From Allodiplogaster sudhausi (Eukaryota > Nematoda > Chromadorea > Rhabditida > Diplogasteridae): DNA of 64,000 bases. Below the pieces are notes generated by a model that did no database searches, was not told the origin of the DNA, and saw only the letters and a program-made list of their open reading frames with translations. The position numbers and the translations under genes are program-made. The stretch is taken from contig CALZFC010000004.1 in NCBI GenBank assembly GCA_945643635.1, positions 2,946,001-3,010,000 of the forward strand, read 5' to 3'. Every line of letters begins with the position of its first letter. Position 1 is the stretch's first letter. Below are positions 36,420 to 48,014 of the stretch, piece after piece.

Positions 36420-36890
36420 TTATCCTGCGGCCGCGACAGCAGCCTCTACTCTTCTCTGGCGCCGGCGCCACCGAAGAAGGGCGCCTTGATTTCATCACGA
36501 ATGGTAAAACCCGAGTTGGCCAGCAGCTGAATAGAACAACTTCTTCATAAGAAGAATATCATTTCCGTAATGTAGAATGGATATGGATATTCTACCTTTG
36601 TGAGCAGTTCATTACTTTTTGAACAAAAAGAAAAAAAACATTAATGGTTACCCAATGCACAGATTCGCATGAAAAGCAATCAAATGAGTGGGTACAACAA
36701 TAACCGAGACTACATGGAACACATAAGCTTACATTATTTTCCGGCGTGCGCGGCAGAGTCCTTACTCCTCGCTGGCGCAGGCGCCGAATCAGGTTTCCGC
36801 CAGATCGAAGAACATGATCGCCTTGGTGTCCTCGCTAATGGCGAACTCTGAGTAGAGCATCGCCATGACAAGCTGAATATCCATATGAAT
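36420..36890 (-). pseudogene. two related unrecognised exons
   Basis: About 36890-36760 reads AMLYSEFAISEDTKAIMFFD then LAET, a stop, then FGACASEE. About 36530-36430 reads QLLANSGFTIRDEIKAPFFG then GAGAREE and a stop. They share the pattern (S)xFxIxxxxKAxxF and an acidic EE end, suggesting exon duplication. Family unknown. Confidence 0.35.
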
Positions 36891-37189
36891 ATAGCAGGGA
36901 TAGATATCGCAAAGCTTCTTATGAAAAGAACAAAAAGAATAAAACAACAATTTTCATGTAGCGCAGAACTGTTCAAGGGTTTTCGCTAGTTCAAGCATCT
37001 CACAATCAGTGAAGGAACCTCACACATGAAAGAAAAAGCAATTACTACGACAAATAAAGCACAAGTAACTATTTTCAAGACAAATAAGTAACACGCTGGC
37101 CTCGTCACCACTCGTATATTTTTCTGTTCCGTCATTCGTGGGCGCAAAACGTGCTGCACATTTGAAACCGTGCGCACAGATTAGAGAGT

Positions 37190-37461
37190 GCGCGAATTTG
37201 AGAGAGCAAAAGTGAGTAAAGGTTTTCTACACACTTTTGCCCTCTCACTTTTGCTCACTCTTTCGTGTTAGAGAAATAAACTGCGTCCAGTTTGAATATG
37301 GGTCCAGTTTAAAAAGTGGGTTGGCTTTTGAGCGAAACTGGAGCCATTTTGGCCATTTTTCATAGTAAAACGGCAAAAAACCTGCTCCATGTTTCCATTT
37401 TAGTTCGACCAAATTTTACTGAACATTGGATCCACTTTTCTTCCTAGATTAATAGCACGGC
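37190..37461. repeat. right subterminal region, repeat shared with 11660-11960
   Basis: GAGAGAGCAAAAGTGAGTA and its inverted partner TCACTTTTGCTCACTCT form a hairpin at about 37200-37265. The same pair occurs at about 11688-11755 near the right end of the Harbinger element, so the two right ends are homologous for about 270 bp. Confidence 0.65.
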
Positions 37462-37499
37462 TGTTAACCTTCTTTATAAATGTTCTGACAAATTAATTT

Positions 37500-38725
37500 T
37501 CCCGGGCCGTGCATGGTCCTACCTTAACGTTCTCTAATGTTCCCAGGACGTTTCTTCCGGAGTGTTCAGGAAAATTAGATGTCCCGGGCAGAACATTATC
37601 CCTTCTGGAACCTTCTAGAATGTTCCAAGGACCGGGGTGGCAGACGTTGGCCCATTCCCGAATGTTCTGGAAAGCCTTCTTTGTAAATGTTCTGGAAAAT
37701 TCATTTTCCCAGGCCGCACATGGTCCTTCCGGAACCTTCTCGAATGTTCCCAGGACACAGGGCAGACGTTGGCCCCTTCCGGAATGTTCTGGAAAACCTT
37801 CTTTGTGAATGTTCTGGAAAATTCCTTTTCCCGGGCCGCACATGGTCCTTCCGGAACCTTCTCGAATGTTCCCAGGACACAGGGCAGACCTTGGTCCCTT
37901 CCCGAATGTTCTTGAAAAACTTCTTTGTTAATGTTCTGGAAAATTCCTTTTCCCGGGCCGCACATGGTCCTTAAGGAACCGTCTCGAATGTTCCCAGGAC
38001 ACAGGGCAGACGTTTCTTCCGGAATGTTCTGGAAGATACCATGTGACGGGGCAGAACATTGTCCTTTCTGGAACCTTCTAGAATGTTCCATGGACAGGGA
38101 GGCAGACGTTGGCCCATTCCCGAATGTTTAGGAATCCCGAATGTTCTGGAAAACCTTATTTGTAAATGTTCTGGAAAAATTCCTTTTACCGGGCCGCACA
38201 TGGTCCTTCCGGAACCTTCTCGAATGTTCCCAGGACACAGGGCAGTCGTTTCTTCCGGAGTGTTCAGGAAAATACCATGTCCCGGGGCAGAACATTGTCC
38301 TTTCTGGAACCTTCTGGAATGTTCCATGGACAGGGGGCAGACGTTGGCCCATTCCCGAATTTTCAGGAAAATTATATGTCCCGGGGCAGAACTCGGTCCT
38401 TTCCCAACCTTCTCGAATTTTCCCAGGACCCAGGGCAGACGTTTGCCCCTTCCCGAATGTTCTGGAATATTCCATGTCCCGAGGACGAAATTGGTCCCTT
38501 CTGGAAACTTCTGGATTGTTTCCAGTATTGGGGGTAGACGTTGGCCCCTTCCGGAATGTTCTGAAAAATTCCACGTCTCGGGACCGAGCTCGGCCCATTC
38601 TGGAACCTTCTGGATGTTTCCATTGTCGGGGGCAGACGTTAGCCCCTTATGGAATATTCTGGAAAATTCCATGTTCCATGGTCGAAATTGGTCCCATCTG
38701 GAACCTTCTAGAATGTTCAAAAGCC
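37500..38725. repeat. ~1.2-kb tandem array rich in heat-shock elements
   Basis: A degenerate repeat with higher-order units of roughly 120 bp. It is built around GAATGTTCTGGAA and TTCCGGAACCTTCTCGAATG. These are runs of inverted nGAAn pentamers (GAAnnTTCnnGAA), the consensus heat-shock element bound by HSF; several sites have five contiguous pentamers (about 37600, 37722, 37850, 38072, 38208, 38300, 38697). By eye I count about 25 HSE-like clusters. Open frames on both strands here are repeat artefacts. Confidence 0.8.
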
Positions 38726-38903
38726 CGGGTCAGAAGTATGCCTCAGGTGCTAAAGTCCCCACGTTTGTAGGTGTGGAAAAGTCGAAACGTGCGTAGTGGT
38801 TTTTACAATTTGGGTTATTAAACCGGAAGATTCCAGAAGAAAACTGTTACAAACCGACACTTAGCGCTTTATTAGTAGCTAGATTTTAATCTTGTCATTT
38901 CAG

Positions 38904-39189
38904 GATAACGCCGAGTAATTCTACAATATGGACGAGGTTTACGAGCTTCGTCTACTATAGAAGATGGAGCCGAATGTTATCATTTTATCGTAGAAAAAAG
39001 AACAAAGAATATTCCATCAACTCAATTCAACTTTACTCTTTCACCTTTACACTTTTCACCTTCACTATGCCATTGCCTTTTGAAGCTAAAATCAACTGTT
39101 CATCGAAGCTTCCACATATGTACCTGTTTCCTCGCTTTCCGTAAATACGTATTTAATTTTTTTTATTATTATTTTGAACACATTAATGA

Positions 39190-39223
<34 letters not shown>

Positions 39224-39543
39224 TAATCTTTTTATCTCAGGATAACCACGAGTCCTTCTACGTCGTGATTCTCGATGCCGTCTACGAGCGTCATCTGCTG
39301 TGAAAGAAGGAGCTGCCGAACGTCGAGGTTGGCCATCCGATTATCGTTAAAAAGGTATCAAAAGCAACGCATATTCAAACATCGCAATTCTAATTTACTT
39401 GCAGAAACAGTTGATTGCTTTTCGCTTCCACGTGGGCTCGGGCTGCAACGACCCGGCTGCGTACCACAAGGCACTCGAGTACGCGAGGGGGCTCTTCGAT
39501 CTGGGCGCGTCTCTCGGGATGCACATAGACATTGTGGACATCA
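38904..39543 (+). pseudogene. ODC-like fragments: two beta exons and one epsilon exon
   Basis: Beta at 38904 after TTTCAG carries TAA and TAG stops. A second beta, 39241-39327 after TATCTCAG, reads DNHESFYVVILDAVYERHLL, then TGA. Epsilon 39405-39543 follows CTTGCAG only 77 bp later and is intact: KQLIAFRFHVGSGCNDPAAY then HKALEYARGLFDLGASLGMH then IDIVDI. The exons between beta and epsilon, including the PLP-lysine exon, are missing, so this is a deleted copy. A 32-bp TA run (about 39190-39225) precedes it. Confidence 0.75.
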
Positions 39544-39704
39544 CCGGCTGTTCGAGTTAAAAAAATTATTACCGTAAGAGGTGCTTCTCTCCAGCGTCAA
39601 ACCGTATTCACCTTCGCTAATATTTTGCGCTTTTAGTGTACATGAAATAAAAAGTCAACAATTACATGGCTCATTAAGCTCATTCGTCGGTTTTTTTTTA
39701 TATA

Positions 39705-40500
39705 CAGTCCCGCTCAACATTGGTGGGTCCGGTATTAATAGTATTAATAGTATTAATATAAATAATACAAACTGGAATAGCGCGCTGAATACGCATTTTC
39801 GTGCCATTTCGGGAATGAGTTTACCTATTTCGACCATGGAGATTACGACTGTGAAGACCGTTTTCAAAAATATGCTGAAATGGCTGGGATCTCATAATAT
39901 TGCATTTAAGTTGGCCGTGTTTGGGTTCCAAACGGGCTGGCTTCAACTCCTGTACTACAAAGTGCAAAATAAAGTGAAATTTTCAGAGCACTTCTCACCT
40001 TTTTTGAGTTTCTTGTTTTATTTCTTTTGAGTTTCTCATCCTGTTTATGTATAAACGACGAAAAAAAAAGCAAAAAATTTTTTCGTGCTTGCAAAAATCT
40101 GTTATGGGTGCTCCTACAGTTCGCTTCGCTCCTTCCGTCGCCCTCCATAATCTCTGTATGAACCCCTTCCCTCTCAGAGATTCGCACTACAAACAGTTGT
40201 AGAAGAACACCTCTTACGGACACTTCAGCGTAGAATGAAGACCTACCCCCCTCCCACTCTTTCATAACCCATCCAACCGCGTCGCTACCGCTCCGCGCCT
40301 GCTCATCTCTGAGAGGGCGCGCATTCAAACACCAATTCTCAAAAGGGTATTGAACCGAGACCTCGAGATTGCCTGTCAAAGACTTACCAATACTCTACAG
40401 ACGGTGCAGTCAGATCTGATGATACCTTTCTTTGGACAGCGTCGATTGCTCATAAAGGAAACGTCGATTTTGTACACTCTCTGTTTCCTACTTTAGTGGG

Positions 40501-40540
<40 letters not shown>

Positions 40541-41369
40541 AAGAAGGTGCAGCGTCGACTACATCTACTCTGCGTCACCGTTTCAAGGCTGAAGCTGCGG
40601 TATGTCGTTAGACCACCGATTTTTTTTCTCATTGTCTGCTAACAGCACCTGCACCTTCTTTCACCTCGCTCTCTCGCGCTCTTTCTATCTCTTTCTCTCT
40701 CTCCCGCTCTCTATTTCTCGCTCCACCGGTCACTATTTCACTTTCTAGCTCTCTCCTTCTTTCTCGTTCTCTCGCATTCCCTCCATCTCTCTCTCTCTCT
40801 CTCTCTGTTTCCCACTAAAGTAGGAAACAGAGAGTGTTCAGAATCGACGTTTCCTTTATGAGCAATCGACGCTGTCCAAAGAAAAGTATCATCAGATCGG
40901 ACTGTACCGTCTGTAGAGTATTGGTAAGTCTTTGACCGGCAATCTCGAGGTCTCGGTTCAATACTCTTTTGAGAACAGAATTTTGCAAGCACGAAAATTT
41001 TTTCTGCTTTTTTTCGTCGTTTATACATAAACAAGATGAGAAACTCAAAAGAAATAAAACAAGAAACTCAAAAAAAGGTAAGAAGTGCTCTTAAAATTTC
41101 ACTTTATTTTGCACTTTGTAGTCCAGGAGTTGAAGCCAGCCCGTTTGGAACCCAAACACGGCCAACTTAAATGCAATATTATGATCCCAGCCATTTCAGC
41201 ATATTTTTGAAAACGGTCTTCACAGTCGTAATCTCAATGGTCGAAATAGGTAAACTCTTACCCGAAATATCACGAAAATGCGTATTCATCGCGCTATTCC
41301 AGTTTGTATTATTTATATTAATACTATTAATACTATTAATACCGGACCCAACAATGTTGAGCGGGACTG
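39705..41369. mobile_element. Tc-like palindromic element, copy 2
   Basis: CAGTCCCGCTCAACATTG at 39705 and its inverse ending at 41369, between TA dinucleotides. Left and right halves are inverted copies of each other around a GA/TC core (40505-40815). A roughly 230-bp stretch at 40104-40336 is absent from copies 1 and 3 and looks like a secondary insertion. Confidence 0.8.
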
Positions 41370-41503
41370 TATATACTTTCTTCAAAGTGAATAAATGAAG
41401 GAAGAAAAGCATTAAAGGCCTCGCTGTAGCCTCGTCTCTCTAAAGAACAAGCTCCCTTTGTGTCAGGCAAAAAGGCGCGAATTCAAACGTGATTTTCTTT
41501 AAG

Positions 41504-44500
41504 CTTCCCGACGGCGCGTTCCTTCTGTGCTCGAATGGCGGTTGGACGATCACGATCTCCGAGAGCGTGCCCGGAATCGCGTACAATCCGAGTGACGGCT
41601 CGCGAGCCGGCTGCGTCGGTTAGCGAACATTGCGTAGTCGCCAAAGGAGATTGTCTTTCTCCCACACGTTGCGAAATACTGATTTTCTCTCATCTACTTT
41701 ATTCCTTCTTTTTGTTTCTCTATAGAAGGTAGCCTTGTTTTGCCTGAATTTTATAGCTACCGAGGTCACGAAAGGACTTCGTCTTCGCTCTCTCTCTCTC
41801 TTTTATTTCTTTCTCTCTTTCTCGCTGCGTTTTCGCTGTGCTGTCTCTCTCCATTTTTCTCTCTCCCTCCTTCTCTATATCTATCTCTATCTTTTTCCTT
41901 TTCGCTCTTTCTCTCGCTCTCCCGTTTACTTCTCCTTATTTGTCTTCTATCACTCTAAAGCGAGCAGATAAAAACACACGTGGTTGTCTAGGTGAAGAGT
42001 GAGCCTCCTTGCTCCTTTCCTTTAGTGCCCGCTGCCGCGTGTCCGGCACTGCGCTTCTTCCCGACCGGAACGAGGCCCGAGGGCATGTCAGTCGCTCCGG
42101 TTGTCGCTGAAAAGGTACGCACGTATTACTGATGTTTTCATGCGTATGTTTTATGTACATGTAAAAAAATTTCACTATTATAATTGCATTTTTTTTTTTT
42201 TAAAGCGGGCATTTGGAAATTTCAAAATTTTAAGCTTGTGAGCTGCCCAACCGGCGCGTCGCCAGCAATCCTCATGGCCGGTCAGACTACGCCGAACATT
42301 GTTTGCGAGCGTTGTCGCCAGATTGTTCCAGCTATATCCTTATCCTTAACGTTAGCCTTAACCCTAACCTTATTCCCAATCTTAACCTCAGCTCCCCGCT
42401 GATACGGTCCTTTTGTGCGCGGCGGGCGCGTGGTCGGCGACGAACAATCCGATGGTGTCCGGTGTTCCGTACAACCCTGCAGACGGCAGCATGGTCTTCT
42501 GTATCGGTAAGCTGGAAGAAAAGAAACATCTATGCGATATAAATACAAATGTCTAAACTACATATAATTATTTATTAATTTTCATGGAAACATAAAAGCA
42601 ACTTATTAATAATAAAAAAATTAACAAAGAAATATTATTGACAGTTCGGAAATTGTTTTGTTATGCTCCGTTTCACTACAACTATGAGAAATAAAAGTTC
42701 AATGGTTAACACATTCACGATTCTATTGACATTTCGCGGACCTATCCAATAAATTTGCTAAACTATTGAAATATACGTTGGAAAATGGACGGACCTAACT
42801 TTATGCAACCTAAATTGCATAAATGTTCTTGATAGACAGTACCTTTCGACTAATAACCGAATACCGATTTAAAGTGCCCGGCTCGACGACTTGCCCTGCG
42901 CTCTCCTTCATGCCGGTCGGAATTACGCCAGCAGGAGACTCGGTCGCTCCCACCGTCTCGGACACGGTACATTCTATTTTTCTGGATTAAAACAAGTATT
43001 TTAAAGAGTGAAATAATTTTCTTCTTTTGAACTTCTCTCGGAAAACTTAGATTAATAAACAAATTTACCTGAAACTGTGAACAAAGCAAAAAATGTAGTA
43101 ATTTTCCAACAGTAAGTAATGCTTACAAAATAATTTTTCTTCAGGTCGTCGAATGCCCTGCGGGCTCCGTACCAGCTATTCAACCAGCAGGATCTACAAT
43201 GCCGACTGTCGTACGTTCAACTCTCTTTATCTTAGCAAATGGCAAGATAGCTAGAGAGAGAGAGAGAAGGGAGAAAGGAAAAAAGAGGGAGAGAGAGGAA
43301 AAAGAGAAAGAAAAGGTGAGAGAGAAGAATAGAGAGAACGTTTACGTATTCGCAAAGTTAAACGCAATTACTTGAGGGAACTATCCATGGAGTTTAGAAG
43401 CCGCTTGTGAAAAACTAACGTTTGAATTCGCGCATGATATTGCAAAAAGTTTTGACGGTATGCTAGCACAGTATCCATCACAACAAACTAGACTTTGTAA
43501 GCCTTTTTCTCTCTGCCTCTCTTCTCGTCCCTCGAATCTCAAGCGTGGCTTGCCGCTTCGCACCTAGTTTTCACCTTCTCTCTGGTAAAATGTGGGTGTG
43601 CATGCGGAGAAAATAGGCAAGGGGTGATGACGTCATTCCCTAAAAGTGGTTTTCTCCTCAGGGCCATTCACACTTTTCCTAATGATGTTTCTAGTTGAAC
43701 CGGATAGTATTAACAAAAAATACAGCAACATTGTAATCTCCATGGACAGTTCCTTTGAGTAAGTGAAATTTCGTTGAGAGGACCGGAAAAAAGAAAAAAA
43801 GAGAGAGAGAGTGTGAAGACGGGTATAAAGAAGGAGAGGAATGCGGAGAAACAAAGAGAGAGAGAGTTTTGTCGAAGCATCATTTTCCTTGCCCTCAGCT
43901 GCCCGCCGGCACTGTCCTGCTGTGCACGGGCGGGCAGTGGTCGGCGACACCGGATCGCACTGTGCCTGGCATGCCCTATGACCCAGCCGACGGCAGCATG
44001 GTCGGCTGCCTCAATGACGCTCCTTGCCCGGCGCTGACCTTTGTCCCGGCCGGCATGGTTAGGCCAGCAGGAACGACCGTCGCACCCACCGTCATGCCCA
44101 GAGTAAGCACTGTGTCCTGCCGCGTATCTTGTGGCGATTGGACAAAATTGTATGCCTGAAAAAGAATAAGACAATTATGCACAATACCATCACAACTATC
44201 AAGATTACAAACTCGATCTAGCAACGGTTTTGTTCTTTTGGACAAGATGATGCGAGACAAATTAATTCATTAAAAATTCGTTAAGCTCAATTTGGATCAG
44301 GCAGAATTTTTTTTACAGTTCGACCGCGACAGAGACTTTAGAAGTGATTATAATTCATAAACCAGGAATATTCAAATATGTATGTATGTACATTACGGCC
44401 GTTCCGATATATGTACATTAGAAGAAATTTCCGTAACTTACTCGAAAATGAATGAGCTTATAAATATAACACCTGACAAAAATAAATGTTTATCTTTGTC

Positions 44501-44834
44501 TGACATTAAGCCGGTTTCAGCTGATCGAATGCCCGGCGGGCTCGGGTCCCTTCATTCTTCCCACTGGAACGACCACACCCATAGCGGTAGGAGTTGTTAT
44601 TTTAGAATTCAACAAAAAGAGAGAGATCAGAGCACGAGAGAGACAGACAGAGAAAAGGAGATAGAGAGAGAGAGGAGAGAAAGAGCGATGGAACACTTAT
44701 GGTTAGAGGGTTAGAGAGGGAGTGAGGGGTCAACCAGAGGAGTTGAGAGAGTAAATTATAAATGTAACGTGAACTTTAAAAGATATAATGAAAAGCTTAA
44801 ATGAAAGTTGGTTAAACAGTGAAAGAGTACAAAG

Positions 44835-44893
<59 letters not shown>

Positions 44894-44958
44894 ACAGTGA
44901 GAGAGTACAGAGGAGAGAGAGAGAGAGGGCTAAACAGTGAAAGAGTACAAAGGAGAGA

Positions 44959-45006
<48 letters not shown>

Positions 45007-45081
45007 ACTGGGCAGTAAGAGAGTACAGATGAGAAAGAGAGAAAGAGAGAGAGAGAGAGAGCTTGACAGTGAGTGAGTACG

Positions 45082-45123
<42 letters not shown>

Positions 45124-45294
45124 ACAGTGAGATCGTACATATGAGAGAGCGAGCTAACTGCGCCCAATATTCAGCTGCCTGCGGGCACAGTGCTCGTGTG
45201 CTCTGGTGGTCTGTGGTCTGGCACTACGGATAAGACCATGGCTGGCATGGCATTCAACCCGGCCCTAGGCATGCTCGGCTGTGTTATGCCGTAA
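41504..45294 (+). CDS. modular cysteine-containing repeat protein, nine exons, 5' end not found
   Basis: Three kinds of exon alternate. Type A (41504-41618, 42392-42506, start of 43899-44102, 45175-45294) reads LPAGTVLLC..G.WS then VPGMPYDPADGSM..C. Type B (42026-42112, 42875-42966, rest of 43899-44102) reads CPAL.F.P.G..P.G.SVAPTV. Type C (42235-42300, 43145-43210, 44521-44586) reads CPAGS.P.I.PAG.T.P.V. The order is A-B-C three times, then a final A ending CVMP and TAA at 45292-45294. All introns are GT-AG; A ends and B starts share a split codon (G|TG), and the third A-B pair has lost its intron. Composition suggests an extracellular or cuticle/mucin-like protein. I do not recognise the family. 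No signal-peptide exon is visible; the Tc-like element ends 135 bp upstream and may have cut off the start. Confidence 0.75.
44640..45160. repeat. GA microsatellite with a longer-period pattern, in an intron
   Basis: Lies between the last C exon and the final A exon of the modular gene. Runs of GA are punctuated by AACAGTGAAAGAGTACAAAGG-like phrases (about 44816, 44890, 44934, 45008, 45064, 45123), giving an irregular period of about 45-75 bp. Confidence 0.85.
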
Positions 45295-45299
45295 GGCAA

Positions 45300-46130
45300 A
45301 CAACGGAGACGACCCATCAGGCACAAATGACTCATTCAAAATGACATCGGAATATCAAGTCATATTTGCAAATTAGATACACAGTAATGAATGCCGTCAT
45401 TTTGTATGTAGATCATCTATGTATATTGTTTTTTTTAGAACAAGTAGTTGGTAGTACACTAGGTTTATGTTGGTAAATAAATAGTGAGATGACTAATATT
45501 TAAATAAACTTCTTACGATTTTGTTATAACTGCACAAGGCCGACAGTCGAGTCTTTCTCGCGGATAGTCAGCCTAATAAATGATTTGACACTCGTTAGGA
45601 AAGTGCGCTGGATTGAAGATAGAAGGCGAGATATGATTGATAAAAGTGTAAATAGTCGGCATAAAAAATTCTTGGTAAGGAAGATGGAACAAGAAGTGTG
45701 GGCGGATTGCCTCGCCGTATTTGATGGTAACTCATTTGATTGGAAAGGAAGGTGGAAGTCAGCTGTGTAACGAGTGTGTAAAGTGAAAGTGAGATTATTT
45801 GCAAGGCCAGTTTCCTTCCATAAAAGGAAGAAAAAAGTGAGACAGAGAATAAGATATTGACTGACTACCTTCTTTACCTATTTATTATTATTCCATTAGC
45901 TATCTTCATCTTGGTCGAATTACGAGCAATACATTAACATAGGAATATAGATTCCGAATTTCTAGGGACATCCAGAAACTTTTGAATATATGTGTATGGA
46001 TTATACGATTTCCATGAAACAACTACTAACCTAATTTTACCGTTATACACAAGATGTTTGAAAACTTTTGAAAGTTGAAATCTCCCATTCTTGAAAACAA
46101 TGAAAGGTCAACGCCAAATATATTATCGCT
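45300..46130. other. 3' flank of the modular gene; one unrecognised open frame
   Basis: A plus-strand frame of 61 codons at 45585-45770 reads RKMEQEVWADCLAVFDGNSF and similar; it has no recognised domain and no clear splice partner. The rest is AT-rich. Confidence 0.3.
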
Positions 46131-46132
46131 AT

Positions 46133-46367
46133 GGTCACTCTCTTTTTTTCCTTCTCTCTCTCATTTTCTTTCTCTTTCTCGCTCTCACTCCTTTTCTCCA
46201 CAGTCGCTCTCTCTCTCTCTTTTTCTCTCTCTCTCGCTCTCACTCTTCTTCTCCACTCTCGTTCTCTCTCTTTTTCTCTCTCTCGCTCTCACTCTTCTTC
46301 TCCACTCTCGCTCTCGCTCTCTCTCTCTCTTTTTCTCTCTCTCTCTTGCTTTCACTCTTCTTGTCCA

Positions 46368-46403
<36 letters not shown>

Positions 46404-46410
46404 ATCTTCT
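46133..46410. repeat. TC-rich microsatellite
   Basis: Imperfect TC tract with interruptions CACTCTTCTTCTCCACTCTC repeated four times at roughly 50-60 bp spacing, ending 50 bp before Tc-like copy 3. Confidence 0.85.
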
Positions 46411-46463
46411 TTCAATCTGCGCCTTCCTTCTGAATCACTCTCTCCAATCGACATACATACATA

Positions 46464-47157
46464 CAGTCCCGCTCAACATTGTTGGGTCCGGTATTAATAG
46501 TATTAATAGTATTAATATAAATAATACAAACTGGAATAGCGCGCTGAATACGCATGTTCGTGCCATTTTGCGTAGGAGTTTACCTATTTCGACCATGGAG
46601 ATTACGACTGTGAAGACCGTTTTCAAAAATATGCTGAAATGGCTGGGATCTCATAATATTGCATTTAAGTTGGCCGCGTTTGGGTTCCAAACGGGCTGGC
46701 TTCAACTCCTGTACTACAAAGTTCAAAATAAAGTGAAATTTTCAGAGCACTTCTTACCTTTTTTGAGTTTCTTGTTTCATTTCTTTTGAGTTTCTCATTA
46801 TGTTTATATATAAACGACGAAAAAAAAAATTTTTTCGTGCTTGCAAAAATCTGTTCTTAAAAGGGTTTCGCACCGAGACCTCGTGATTGCCGGTAAAAGA
46901 CTTACCAATACTCTACAGACGGTACAATCAGATCTGATGATACCTTTCTTTGGACAGCGTCGATTACCTCACAAAGGAAACGTCGATTCTGAACACGTTC
47001 GCTCATACTTTAGTGGGAGACAGAGAGAGAGAAAGAGAACTCTCTTCCTCTTCCAACTCTCTTCCTTCTCAATCTCCACATCTCTCTCCCTCGCTCTCAT
47101 CTCCACCAATCGATACGTCACCTAGCTAAGATAGCAATCTCGTAATCCTCCGATCAT

Positions 47158-47189
<32 letters not shown>

Positions 47190-47427
47190 GGAATGCGAGA
47201 GAACGAGGAAGAAGGAGAGAGGGAGAAAGTGAAAGAGAGACCGGTGGAGCGAGAAATAGAGAGCGGGAGAGAGAGAAACAGATAGAGAGAGGGCGAGAGA
47301 GCGAGGTGAAAGAAGGTGCAGGTGCTGTTAGCTGACAATGAGAAAAAATCGTAGGTCTAACGACATACCGCAGCTTCAGCCTTGAAACGGTGACGCAGAG
47401 TAGATGTAGTCGACGCTTCACCTTCTT

Positions 47428-47471
<44 letters not shown>

Positions 47472-48014
47472 CCCACTGAAGTAGGAAACAGAGAGTGTTC
47501 AGAATCGACGTTTCCTTTATGAGCAATCGACGCTGTCCAAAGAAAGGTATCATCAGATCTGTTTGTTTTGTCTGTAGAGTATTGGTAAGTCTTTGACCTG
47601 CAATCTCAAGGTCTCGGTTCGATAACCTTTTGAGAAAAAATTTTTTTTGCTTTTTTTTCGTCGTTTATACATAAACAAAATGAGAAACTCAAAAGAAATA
47701 AAACAAGAAACTCAAAAAAGGTAAGAAGTGCTCTGAAAATTTCACTTTATTTTGCACTTTGTAGTCCAGGAGTTGAAGCCAGCCCGTTTGGAACCCAAAC
47801 ACGGCAAACTTAAATGCAATATTATGAGATCCCAGCCATTTCAGCATATTTTTGAAAACGGTCTTCACAGTCGTAATCTCCATGGTCGACATAGGTAAAC
47901 TCCTACGCGAAATGGCACGAAAATGCGTATTCAGCGCGCTATTCCAGTTTGTATTATTTATATTAATACTATTAATACTATTAATACCGGACCCAACAAT
48001 GTTGAGCGGGACTG
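46464..48014. mobile_element. Tc-like palindromic element, copy 3
   Basis: Termini CAGTCCCGCTCAACATTG and inverse, between TA dinucleotides (46462-46463 and 48015-48016). Arms about 46464-47000 and 47465-48014 are inverted copies; the centre is a GA/TC tract plus a unique piece around 47080-47150. Confidence 0.8.

Larger units (their letters stand above)
33896..37461. mobile_element. TIR-bounded segment with Harbinger-like ends carrying host-gene fragments
   Basis: The left end GCCGTGCTATTAATCT at 33896 and the inverted right end at 37444-37461 are the same as the termini of the Harbinger element at 7567-11960. Subterminal CCAGTTT motifs also occur near both ends. The interior has no nuclease; instead it holds minus-strand exons of acyl-CoA synthetase and other unrecognised exons. 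It could be a non-autonomous element with captured gene pieces, or two independent insertions flanking a gene remnant. Confidence 0.5.

Noticed and set aside
37493..38796. Long overlapping open frames on both strands (up to about 250 codons)
   Set aside because: They follow the repeat unit of the heat-shock-element array, occur in several frames at once and match no protein pattern.
39581..40030. Open frame of about 150 codons repeated in the Tc-like elements
   Set aside because: Present in every palindromic arm in either orientation with frame changes; no transposase motif.
42330..42391. Telomere-like CCTTAACCCTAACC string
   Set aside because: Short and irregular, within an intron ending in a normal acceptor; not a tandem TTAGGC array.
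44730..45167. Serine/leucine or arginine/glutamate-rich open frames over GA/TC tracts (also 5720, 21206, 46091, 47122, 59427)
   Set aside because: Translation of dinucleotide repeats; low complexity and no splice or start context.
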